DNA of 50,922 nt from DASSKO01 sp035690425. Lineage in GTDB: Bacteria > Actinomycetota > Actinomycetes > Propionibacteriales > Nocardioidaceae. How positions within the stretch are numbered: the stretch's first letter is position 1; the number at the start of each line of letters is the position of its first letter. The notes under the pieces are model-generated. The model ran no database searches. It saw only the letters and a list, made by a program, of their open reading frames with translations, and had not been told where the DNA came from. Where the stretch lies: positions 1 through 50,922 of the forward strand of contig DASSKO010000085.1 of assembly GCA_035690425.1 (NCBI GenBank), in the 5' to 3' direction. Position numbers and translations under genes: made by a program. Of this stretch, positions 24,741 to 32,150 are shown piece by piece.

Positions 24741-26367
24741 CGAGCGCCACCCCCTCCTGGCGCGAGTCGGCTCCGCCGAGCAGGCAACCCTGCTCGGCGT
24801 CCACCGACACCACCAGCGCGCCACCCCCGGCTCCCCACGGCGGTTGCACGCGGACGTCGTGGCCGCGTCCGCGAAGCGCCTCGAGCACCTGCGCACCCAG
24901 CCGGGACTCACAGCGCAGCTCCTCGGCGCTACCGACGACGTCTGCGTCGCTGCCCGGAAAGACGGTGAAGCGGGGCGCGTCCACGGCCTGCTGGGGGTCG
25001 CAGCCGTGGTCGACCAGGTGCGAGAGCAGCTGCATGTTCCACTGCACCTGGCCGTCGCCGCCGGGCGTGTTGCCCACGTGGCGCAGCCGGCCATCGGCAT
25101 CCGTGGCGATCCACGCGTTCAGGGTGTGCAACGGCCGCCGGCGCGGCCGCACCTCGTTGGGGTGGCCCGGTGTCAGGTAGGCACCCCGCCCCAGCCTGTT
25201 GTTCAGCAGCACACCCGTGCCGGGCACCGACACGCGAGCACCGAAGGCGAATGCCAACGAGTGGATCAGGCTCACGGCGCGGCCTTCGTGGTCCACTGCG
25301 ACCATCGACGTCGTGTCGCCGTCAGGCGTGCCGACGTGCCCGGTCGGCGCATGGCCGGCTGCGATGCGGTCGCGGGCGGCCGCGACCTCAGGCGCCTGCA
25401 AGCAGGCTTGCCAGGCGTCGGTGTCAGTTCCGCAGCTGTGCACCCGATGGGAGAACGCGACCCGGGCGGCGCCCGCCATCACATCGACCGCCTCCGCATC
25501 CAGCCAGGGCAGCCCGCGCAGCCAGTCGTCGCAGATGGCCGCCTGATGCAGCATCATCCAGCCCGGTGTGGGCAGCGGCGTCTGGTACACGGTGTGGTCG
25601 CGGTAGGCATGCCGGATCGCGGGCTCGACCGGTACCTGGCCACCCGCGGCCCACTCGTCACCGCTGAACGGCGCCCCCGCGTTGCGCAGCGCGTCGACGG
25701 CCTGCTCGGCGAGGAGCCCCGTGTAGAGGTCGGCCGGGTCGTTGGCCAGTCGGCGCAGCGTGGCGGCCAGCTCCGGGTAGGTGAGTCGCTGTCCCACCTG
25801 GGGCACCCGGCCGCCCGCGAGCAGCGTGCGCGCCGCCCCGGCGTCCTGCGCGAGCGCGCTCGCGTGCTCGGCGATGTCGTCACGGGTCTTGGCGGTGCAC
25901 GGGACACCGTTCTCGGCCGCCCGGATCGCGCCGGCCCACAGCTCGGGCAGCCCCCGGGTCGCTCCCCGCTCGCACAGCTGCGACATGGCCGCGATCGCCC
26001 CGGGCACGGCGACCGCCATCGCCCCTTGGAGTGGGAGCGCGGTGAGGCCCTGCGAGGTGTAGAAGGAGGGATCACCACCGTCGGGTCCGTAGCCGCTGCC
26101 GTTAAGGGTCCAGACCGAACCATCGGGCTCACGCACCAACGCGAACAAGTCCCCACCGACACCGCACTGACCGGGCAGCACCAGCCACGACATGGCTGCC
26201 ATGGCGATCGCCGCGTCGACGGCGTTACCACCGCTGGCAATGATGTGGGCACCGGTCGAGCTCACAGCGGCGTGGTTGGAGGTGACCATCCCTCCGCCCG
26301 CGAGGGCCGGTACGCGGTGCGGACCGCTCGCTTCGCCTGACAGTTCGCCTGGCAGAGTCGTCGTCAT
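24733..26367 (-). CDS. Gamma-glutamyltransferase family protein
   Basis: N-terminal-nucleophile hydrolase of about 544 aa that cleaves gamma-glutamyl bonds. The nucleophile Thr is in GDTTSMVAVD, where self-cleavage into two subunits would occur; substrate-binding residues are seen in NNRLG and near the C-terminus in GAGGGALVVSVD. No signal peptide is visible, so it should be cytoplasmic, like the B. subtilis YwrD type, unlike the secreted glutathione-processing enzymes. The ATG at 26367 is chosen because the homology (ALAGGGMVTSNHAA) begins soon after; the ribosome site is weak. It precedes and overlaps a ridA-type gene, and faces the permease gene across a 255-bp gap with a strong inverted repeat. 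Confidence 0.9.
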   Translation of the reverse strand: MTTTLPGELSGEASGPHRVPALAGGGMVTSNHAAVSSTGAHIIASGGNAVDAAIAMAAMSWLVLPGQCGVGGDLFALVREPDGSVWTLNGSGYGPDGGDPSFYTSQGLTALPLQGAMAVAVPGAIAAMSQLCERGATRGLPELWAGAIRAAENGVPCTAKTRDDIAEHASALAQDAGAARTLLAGGRVPQVGQRLTYPELAATLRRLANDPADLYTGLLAEQAVDALRNAGAPFSGDEWAAGGQVPVEPAIRHAYRDHTVYQTPLPTPGWMMLHQAAICDDWLRGLPWLDAEAVDVMAGAARVAFSHRVHSCGTDTDAWQACLQAPEVAAARDRIAAGHAPTGHVGTPDGDTTSMVAVDHEGRAVSLIHSLAFAFGARVSVPGTGVLLNNRLGRGAYLTPGHPNEVRPRRRPLHTLNAWIATDADGRLRHVGNTPGGDGQVQWNMQLLSHLVDHGCDPQQAVDAPRFTVFPGSDADVVGSAEELRCESRLGAQVLEALRGRGHDVRVQPPWGAGGGALVVSVDAEQGCLLGGADSRQEGVALGA

Positions 26368-26488
26368 GCGTCCCAGTGTGGACGTAGCTGCACTCCCGGC
26401 GCCACGGGCCCCGCCTCGCCGGGTCACTCGGACGTACACGGACAGCCGATCACCGAACGTCATCACACGAGATGCCGCCGCGTCAGTG

Positions 26489-26517
26489 TGCACAATCTCA
26501 CATCATTCGATTGTGCA
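26489..26517. promoter_or_regulatory. Strong inverted repeat between divergent operons, candidate operator
   Basis: TGCACAATC (26489-26497) and GATTGTGCA (26509-26517) are perfect 9-bp arms around 11 bp, centred 33 bp into AT-richer DNA between the gamma-glutamyltransferase and permease genes. A single regulator bound here could control both directions. The half-site TGTGCA also occurs upstream of the diiron oxidase gene at 28375-28380. Confidence 0.6.
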
Positions 26518-26622
26518 TGGGCGTCGTTGACCGGTCGCGCCGGTTGGACGAACGTTACGGGCCACCGTCAAACGAAGCAGCGCCGAGGCGGCCGGCCACG
26601 GTGCGAGAACGGAGGCCACGAC

Positions 26623-28227
26623 GTGGACATCACAGCTGCACATTGGGTGTATCTGGCGGGAGTGGTGATCATCATCGCGGTGATGATCTGGCGCAAGAAC
26701 GTCGTGGTCCCCGCGGTCGCGGCGACGTTCTTCACCGCTTGGGTCTTCACCGGGAACCTCGCCGACGCACTGACCTCGGTCTTCAACGCGAGCCTGAGCG
26801 CGGCGTCGGCGCTGTTCAGCATCTTCTTGATCATCGCCCTGGTCACAGCGCTGCTCGGCTCGCTGCGCGCTCTGGACGCGGACAAGCGGATGATCATGCC
26901 GTTCCAGCGGGTGATGCGGAACGGCACGTCGGCGTTCGTCGTCATCTTCGCCGTGACCTACGGGATCAGCCTGTTCTTCTGGCCGACACCGGCCGTGCCG
27001 CTGATCGGTGCCATCCTGCTGCCCGCGGCGATCCGTGCCGGGCTCCCGGCGATGGCGGGAGCGATGGCGATCGCGATCGCCGGGCAGGGCATGGCGCTGT
27101 CCAGCGACTACATCATCCAGGTCGCGCCCGGCCTGTCGGCGACCTCGGCGGGTGTGAGCACGAGCGTGGTCGCCGACCGCGCGATGGTGCTGTCCCTGAT
27201 CACCGGCGGCGTGGCGGTCGCGATCGCGTTCCTGAGCGTGCGCAAGACCTTCCGGTCCCCGGATCCCGCGCTGCTCGAGCGCTGGGAGCACACCGAGGAG
27301 GAGCAGACCGTGCTGGTCCAGTCCGGCGGCCGTGAGGTCGAGGCCGAGGGCCCCGTCGCCGCCGACGTGCCGGCGGCTGCCCCCGCAGTGGGAGGCGGCA
27401 CGGGCATGGGCCACGGGCCCGCCGACGGCGACGACTCGGTCCCGGCGACCGGCCGTCGCGGTGCGCCCCCGATGGAACGGCTGCCGTCCAGCGGTGGCTC
27501 GGCGATCACCTCCGAGGCGATCAAGCGGTCCAAGACCTTCGCGGTGCTCGTGCCGATCGCCTTCGGCTGCCTGGTCGCCTACATGCTGCTGGGCAAGTTC
27601 ACCGACCTGGTGCCCGAGTCCAGCGGCGGCGAGGCCGCCGGGCTGGTCGGGGGCACCGCTGCGGTGCTGTTGCTCGCCGCCTCGATCACGCTCGATGGCA
27701 AGGAGGCGCTGGAGACCTGCGCGACCCACGTGGTCGACGGCCTGGTGTTCGCCTTCAAGGCGATGGGAATCGTGCTCCCGATCGCGGGCTTCTTCTTCAT
27801 CGGCAGCGCCGACTTCTCCGGCGCGATCATGTCGCTCGGCGAGGACGCCGAGGCGCCGGCGTTCCTGTTCGACCTGGTCTCCACTGCTGAGGCGGCGATC
27901 CCCAACTCCCCGATCATCATGGGCATCGGGATCCTGCTGGTCGGGATGGCGACGGGCCTCGACGGCTCCGGGTTCTCCGGTCTCCCGCTCACCGGCTCGC
28001 TGTCCGGCGCGCTGGGCCCGGCCTCGGGCGTCGATCCGGAGACGCTGGCCGCGATCGGTCAGATGGGCGCGATCTGGGCCGGCGGTGGCACGTTGGTCGC
28101 CTGGTCGTCGCTGTTGGCCGTCGCCGGTTTCGCGCGGGTGCCGGTCATCGAGCTGGCGCGCCGGCTCTTCATCCCCGTGGTCAGTGGGCTGATCGTCTCC
28201 ACGATCGTCGGCGTCCTGATCTTCTGA
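26623..28227 (+). CDS. Multi-pass membrane transporter, family unassigned
   Basis: Integral membrane protein of 534 aa with about 12 hydrophobic segments in two halves, separated near residues 215-305 by a hydrophilic, Gly/Pro/Asp-rich loop. Repeated Gly-rich intramembrane stretches (SLFFWPTPAVPLIGAILL in the first half, GSGFSGLPLTGSL in the second) resemble organic-acid and gluconate-type permeases, but I cannot assign a family. The GTG at 26623 is preceded by GGAGG at 7 bp; the longer in-frame start at 26488 lies inside the operator-like repeat. It opens the plus-strand cluster with the diiron oxidase and is likely to import that pathway's substrate (inference). Confidence 0.8.
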   Translation: MDITAAHWVYLAGVVIIIAVMIWRKNVVVPAVAATFFTAWVFTGNLADALTSVFNASLSAASALFSIFLIIALVTALLGSLRALDADKRMIMPFQRVMRNGTSAFVVIFAVTYGISLFFWPTPAVPLIGAILLPAAIRAGLPAMAGAMAIAIAGQGMALSSDYIIQVAPGLSATSAGVSTSVVADRAMVLSLITGGVAVAIAFLSVRKTFRSPDPALLERWEHTEEEQTVLVQSGGREVEAEGPVAADVPAAAPAVGGGTGMGHGPADGDDSVPATGRRGAPPMERLPSSGGSAITSEAIKRSKTFAVLVPIAFGCLVAYMLLGKFTDLVPESSGGEAAGLVGGTAAVLLLAASITLDGKEALETCATHVVDGLVFAFKAMGIVLPIAGFFFIGSADFSGAIMSLGEDAEAPAFLFDLVSTAEAAIPNSPIIMGIGILLVGMATGLDGSGFSGLPLTGSLSGALGPASGVDPETLAAIGQMGAIWAGGGTLVAWSSLLAVAGFARVPVIELARRLFIPVVSGLIVSTIVGVLIF

Positions 28228-28487
28228 CCCCGCCGTCGACTTCCTGCAGGTTGGCGACCTTGCTGCAGCCCGGAAGCCCGGAATTGCCGGATTTGTCGGA
28301 TTCCTCGGGTGCGCCCGGTGCAGGAGGATCACTCCGCCGCAGGAAGGCCGTGCCGGCACGCGGCGGTTTGACACTGTGCACACAAACCGGCCCGATCTCT
28401 GTGCCGTATGAACGTTAAGAAACTGCCATTCACCCGCCTACCGTCGTTGCTATACACGTCGCCAGGGTGCAAGGAAGGGGAAAGACC
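28228..28487 (+). promoter_or_regulatory. Upstream region of the diiron oxidase operon with possible operator
   Basis: 260 bp without a gene. GGTTTG (28365-28370) and CAAACC (28383-28388) form inverted arms around ACACTGTGCACA, and a -35-like TTGACA overlaps the left arm at 28368-28373; I found no matching -10. The inner TGTGCA matches the arms of the repeat at 26489-26517, suggesting shared control. Confidence 0.4.
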
Positions 28488-29243
28488 ATGACCGAAATGC
28501 TGACGAGGGCAGAGCAGCAGTCCCACGAGGGCGAGCTGCTGTCCAAGGAGGACTTCCGCGCAGCACTGGAGGAGGCCATCAAGGGCCGCGAGGCCAAGGA
28601 CGCGTCGTTCAGCAAGGCGTGGGCGGACGGTCAGCTCACCCGCGAGCACTTCGCCCGCTGGGCGGAGAACCATTACCACTACGTGGGCCCGTTCGCGGAC
28701 TACCTGGCCTACATCTACGCGAACACCCCGGACCACTGCACGTTCGCCAAGGACTTCACGCTGCAGAACATGTACGAGGAGGAGCTGGCCGACGTCCGGC
28801 ACACCGACCTGCTGATCAAGTTCGCCGAGGCGTGCGGCACCACCCGGGAGCGGGTCGAGGACCCGATGAACATGAACGCGGTGACCCGCGGGCTCCAGTC
28901 GTGGTGCTACGCCGTGGCCATGCGCGAGCACTTCGTGGTCGCCACCGCGGCCCTGGTGGTCGGCCTGGAGTCGCAGGTTCCGAGCATCTACAAGAAGCAG
29001 ATCATCCCGCTGCGGGAGAACTACGGCTTCACCGAGGACGAGATCGAGTTCTTCGACCTGCACATCACCTCCGACGTCGTACACGGCGAGCGCGGTTACC
29101 AGATCGTGCTCGACAACGCCGACACCCCGCAGCTGCAGCAGCGGTGCCTGCAGTTCGTCCGCTGGGGCGCGGAGATGCGCTTCTCCTACACCAAGGCCCT
29201 CTACGACACCTACGTCGCTGCGGACCTGGAGCCCAGCAAGTAG
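28488..29243 (+). CDS. Heme-oxygenase-like diiron oxidase (HDO; CADD/PqqC/TenA-like fold)
   Basis: Predicted non-heme diiron enzyme of 251 aa, all-helical. The six metal ligands of the HDO family appear with CADD-like spacing: E98 and H105 (seven apart, in YEEELADVRH), E161 (GLES), and H192, D196, H199 (HITSDVVH). The established members N-oxygenate, decarboxylate or self-process (SznF, UndA, CADD); PqqC and TenA share the fold but not this full ligand set. AAGGAAGGGG precedes the ATG at 28488. The genes after it supply a Rieske ferredoxin, a reductase and a second Rieske protein, a dedicated electron supply that supports an oxygenase. The substrate is unknown. Confidence 0.85.
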   Translation: MTEMLTRAEQQSHEGELLSKEDFRAALEEAIKGREAKDASFSKAWADGQLTREHFARWAENHYHYVGPFADYLAYIYANTPDHCTFAKDFTLQNMYEEELADVRHTDLLIKFAEACGTTRERVEDPMNMNAVTRGLQSWCYAVAMREHFVVATAALVVGLESQVPSIYKKQIIPLRENYGFTEDEIEFFDLHITSDVVHGERGYQIVLDNADTPQLQQRCLQFVRWGAEMRFSYTKALYDTYVAADLEPSK

Positions 29244-29252
29244 CAACGACCT

Positions 29253-29285
29253 GACGGCGGGAGGGGCAAGTCCCTTCCCGCCGTC
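29253..29285 (+). other. Intercistronic stem-loop after the diiron oxidase gene
   Basis: GACGGCGGGAGGG pairs with CCCTTCCCGCCGTC (one bulge) around a GCAAGT loop, just beyond the oxidase stop. There is no T-run, so it is more likely an attenuator or mRNA-stabilising structure that sets the oxidase level above that of the downstream redox genes than a full terminator. Confidence 0.55.
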
Positions 29286-29322
29286 GGCGTACCCGAGCAG
29301 TCCCCACAGGTCAGGAGAGAGC

Positions 29323-29652
29323 ATGTCTGAGTGGGTCAAGGTGGCGGACATGAAAGAGCTCGCCCGCCGCCGCAAGAAGGTGGTGAACGTCGACGGCGAG
29401 GACGTCGTGCTGTTCGCGGCCGGTGAGAAGGTGTACGCGCTGCGGGACACCTGCATCCACGAGCAGCGGTCACTCGCCAAGGGGACGCTGTTCAACGGCC
29501 GGGTGATCTGCCCCGGCCACCAGTGGCAGTTCGACCTGGCGTCCGGTTGGGAGGAGACTCAGGAGAGGTGCCAGCCCACCTACGAGGTGAAGGTGGAGGG
29601 TGACGAGGTCCACCTCAACACCCAGCAGCGCGTGCTTGCCGAGAACGACTGA
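29323..29652 (+). CDS. Rieske [2Fe-2S] ferredoxin (simple type)
   Basis: Small soluble electron carrier of 109 aa. The Rieske cluster ligands are C44 and H46 (CIHEQ) and C63 and H66 (CPGHQWQF). The second Cys of each motif that forms the disulfide in bc1-type proteins is absent, as in oxygenase ferredoxins. CAGGAGAG precedes the ATG. It is followed after 24 bp by the reductase gene and probably passes electrons from the reductase to the diiron oxidase (inference). Confidence 0.92.
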   Translation: MSEWVKVADMKELARRRKKVVNVDGEDVVLFAAGEKVYALRDTCIHEQRSLAKGTLFNGRVICPGHQWQFDLASGWEETQERCQPTYEVKVEGDEVHLNTQQRVLAEND

Positions 29653-29676
29653 GCCCCATCGACCGAAAGCGATCCC

Positions 29677-30891
29677 ATGTCGAACACGATCGTCACCATC
29701 GGCGCCGGCCAGACCGCCGCCGTTGCCGCCCGCACACTGCGTCGCCGCAAGCACGACGGGCCGATCATCCTCATCGGCGACGAGAAGTACAGCCCGTACC
29801 AGCGCCCGCCGCTGTCGAAGGAGTTTCTCGCCGGCGAGCAGGAAGAGGCCGACACCTATGTGCTCGACAAGGGCTGGTGCGCCGACCACCAGGTCGAGCT
29901 GCGGCTGGGCACCCGCGCGACGCGTATCGACGCCGCCGACGGGTATGTGGAGCTGGAGGACGGCAGCCGGGTGGCGGGGGACAAGTTCCTGGTGGCGACC
30001 GGGTCGCGCGCCCGCCGGATCCCCGGCCTGGAGGGTGAGCGGGTGATCTACCTGCGTGGCCTCGACGATGCGACCCGGCTGCGCAACACGCTTCGTCCCG
30101 GTGCCCGCGTCATCGCCGTCGGCGGTGGGTTCATCGGGTCGGAGGTTGCCTCCGTGGCTCGTGCCGCCGGGGCGGACGTCGTCACGCTGGAGGCGCTCGA
30201 CACTCCGCTCGAGCGGGTCCTGGGCGCGTCCATGGGGCAGGTGTGCGCCAGGATCCAACGCGACAACGGCGTCGACCTGCGCACGGGCGAGGCGGTGGAG
30301 TCGGTGACCGAGACCGAGGGCGGCGTGCGCGTGCGAACTCAGCGCGGCACGGTCGTCGACGGTGACGTCGTCGTGGTGGGCGTCGGCACCGTACCGAACA
30401 CCGAGGTGGCCGAGGCATCCGGAATTGCGGTCGACAACGGGGTTCTGGTCGACGAGTACTGCCGGACGAACGTGCCCGACGTCTTCGCCGCGGGGGACAT
30501 CACGAACCACTGGCACCCGCTGTTCGAGCGTCGTCTTCGCGTCGAGCACTTCGACAACGCCACCAAGCAGGCGATGGCGGCAGCCAAGAACATCCTCGGC
30601 CGGGCGACGGTATTCGACGACCCGCACTGGTTCTGGTCTGACCAGTTCGGCCTCAACCTGCAGCACGCAGGGCACGCCGAGGCGTGGGACGACATCGTCG
30701 TGCGAGGATCGGTCGACGACCTCGACTTCATCGCTTTCTACCTCGACCAGGGTGTTGTCAGGGCGGCGTTCTCGGTGGAGCGTGGCGGTGACATGTTCAT
30801 GGCCAAGGAACTGATCGCGGCACAGACGACGCCGGACCCCGCCAGTCTTGTGGACGAGGACGTCGAGCTCGCCGAGCTCATGGCCAGCTGA
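29677..30891 (+). CDS. FAD-dependent ferredoxin/rubredoxin reductase
   Basis: NAD(P)H-dependent flavoprotein of 404 aa of the oxygenase-coupled ferredoxin reductase group. The first dinucleotide fold is at the N-terminus (IGAGQTAAVAARTLRR), the second around residues 145-165 (VIAVGGGFIGSEVASVAR), and the FAD-binding end is seen in VFAAGDITNH. The C-terminal 85 residues fit the reductase C-terminal domain. It follows the first Rieske ferredoxin by 24 bp. Electrons would flow from NAD(P)H to FAD to one or both Rieske proteins. Confidence 0.92.
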   Translation: MSNTIVTIGAGQTAAVAARTLRRRKHDGPIILIGDEKYSPYQRPPLSKEFLAGEQEEADTYVLDKGWCADHQVELRLGTRATRIDAADGYVELEDGSRVAGDKFLVATGSRARRIPGLEGERVIYLRGLDDATRLRNTLRPGARVIAVGGGFIGSEVASVARAAGADVVTLEALDTPLERVLGASMGQVCARIQRDNGVDLRTGEAVESVTETEGGVRVRTQRGTVVDGDVVVVGVGTVPNTEVAEASGIAVDNGVLVDEYCRTNVPDVFAAGDITNHWHPLFERRLRVEHFDNATKQAMAAAKNILGRATVFDDPHWFWSDQFGLNLQHAGHAEAWDDIVVRGSVDDLDFIAFYLDQGVVRAAFSVERGGDMFMAKELIAAQTTPDPASLVDEDVELAELMAS

Positions 30892-30897
30892 TCGACC

Positions 30898-30957
30898 CAG
30901 GGTCGGTAAGTCCAGGGTCGATCGGTTCAGGGTCGATCAGTTCAGGGTTGGTCGGCT
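30898..30957 (+). repeat. Four tandem 15-bp repeats between reductase and second Rieske gene
   Basis: Four head-to-tail copies at 30898-30912, 30913-30927, 30928-30942 and 30943-30957. The middle two differ by one base (CAGGGTCGATCGGTT and CAGGGTCGATCAGTT); the outer two are diverged. GATCGACCC just before the array can pair with GGGTCGATC inside it. The array ends about 35 bp before the Rieske start. Confidence 0.85.
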
Positions 30958-30992
30958 CGTCGACACCAGTGCACCGATGTGAGGAGTTGTTC

Positions 30993-31361
30993 GTGGAGTA
31001 CGTTCGGGTTTGCCGTTCCGGCCAGGTGTCTGACGACATGGTGCGACGCTTCTTCGCCGACGGTGTAGAGGTCGCCGTCTCGCGCTGGGAAGGGGATGTC
31101 TACATCACGTCCAACTACTGCACGCACCTGGACTGCATGCTCTCCAGCGGCAAGGTGACAGAGGACGGCCTGCTCTGCTCCTGCCACGGCAGCGTCTTCG
31201 ACTTCGAGACCGGCGAGCCGATCTCCCCGCCGGCCACCAAGCCGATCCGGATGTATCCCTCGAAGGAGGAGAACGGCGAGATCTTCGTCGGGCTCGAGGT
31301 CGACGCGGCAGCGAACGAGGGCCCACGGCGCAGGAAGCAGTTCGAGGCGGAGCAGCGCTAG
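30993..31361 (+). CDS. Rieske [2Fe-2S] protein, disulfide-type cluster motif
   Basis: A 122-residue soluble Rieske protein. Cluster ligands are C43/H45 and C62/H65 in CTHLDC and CSCHGS. Unlike the ferredoxin encoded upstream, both motifs carry the extra Cys (C48, C64) that forms the disulfide of high-potential bc1-type Rieske proteins. There is no membrane anchor. GAGGAG precedes the GTG at 30993 by 6 bp; an earlier in-frame ATG at 30948 lies in the tandem repeats and is unlikely. The C-terminus is basic. It may be a second carrier with a different redox potential, or an accessory subunit of the oxidase. Confidence 0.9.
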   Translation: MEYVRVCRSGQVSDDMVRRFFADGVEVAVSRWEGDVYITSNYCTHLDCMLSSGKVTEDGLLCSCHGSVFDFETGEPISPPATKPIRMYPSKEENGEIFVGLEVDAAANEGPRRRKQFEAEQR

Positions 31362-31364
31362 CCG

Positions 31365-32132
31365 ATGGATCTCGGTCTGCGGGGCATGCGGGCGCTGGTT
31401 CTCGGATCGTCGTCGGGACTCGGCTACGCGGTGGCCGCCACGCTGGTTGCGGAACAGGCCGACGTCGCGGTGGTCAGCCGTGACGTCGACCGTGCCGAGG
31501 CGGCTGCTGCGGCGGCCGGCGCCCGGCTGGCGCTCGCGGGTGACCTCGCGGTGCCCGGCGAAGGCGCCCGCCTCGTCACCGAGGCGGTCGAGGGGCTCGG
31601 CGGCCTCGACATCTGTGTGGTCAACACCGGTGGAGGCGCTCCGGGCGGCATCATGGCGACCGACTCCGCGGACGACGCGGCGTACCAGGCGATGCTGCGC
31701 CCGGCTCTCGAGGTGGGCCGGGCGGCGGCAGGTCACCTGGGCAAGGAGGGTCGTGGGCGGCTGCTGTTCCTGACCGCGAGGTCGACCGTGGAGGCGACTC
31801 CCGAGCTGGCCCTGTCGGGGGTGATGCGCAGCGGTGTGGTCGCGGCGGCGAGGTCGTTGGCTATCGAGCTGGCGCCGCGGACGCTGGTCAACGCCGTCAT
31901 CACGGGCCAGTTCGACACCCCCGCCCTCGAACGCTTCGAACGCGCCCGCTGCGAACGCGAGGGGAGGTCACGAGCGGAGATCCGGCGCGAACACCTCGAC
32001 CACATCCCGCTCGGACGCCTCGGCACCGCGCAGGAGTTCGCCGACGTGGTGACCTTCCTGTGCTCGGCACGGGCGTCCTTCGTCACCGGCTCCACCGTCC
32101 GCATCGACGGCGGAGCCGTCCGCGGCTTCTAG
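31365..32132 (+). CDS. Short-chain dehydrogenase/reductase family protein, atypical active site
   Basis: Rossmann-fold protein of 255 aa, 3 bp after the second Rieske gene. The cofactor loop is GSSSGLG near residue 14, NTGGG stands for the usual NNAG motif near residue 88, and the C-terminal IDGG is typical. Where classical SDRs have Tyr-x-x-x-Lys, the aligned residues are Ser and Arg (SGVMR before SGVVAAARSLA). This fits a known divergent group of SDR-like proteins but makes ordinary alcohol-dehydrogenase chemistry doubtful. It could act on the oxidase product or be a non-catalytic or differently catalytic member. Confidence 0.85.
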   Translation: MDLGLRGMRALVLGSSSGLGYAVAATLVAEQADVAVVSRDVDRAEAAAAAAGARLALAGDLAVPGEGARLVTEAVEGLGGLDICVVNTGGGAPGGIMATDSADDAAYQAMLRPALEVGRAAAGHLGKEGRGRLLFLTARSTVEATPELALSGVMRSGVVAAARSLAIELAPRTLVNAVITGQFDTPALERFERARCEREGRSRAEIRREHLDHIPLGRLGTAQEFADVVTFLCSARASFVTGSTVRIDGGAVRGF

Positions 32133-32150
32133 CCGGACCTCGCCGGCCTT

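Noticed and set aside
26503..28383. A 626-codon open frame on the minus strand
   Set aside because: Fully antisense to the permease gene, composition Arg/His/Gln/Asp-rich, no domain seen.
30898..30957. The 15-bp tandem array as a CRISPR
   Set aside because: Repeats are head-to-tail with no spacers, and no cas gene is present.
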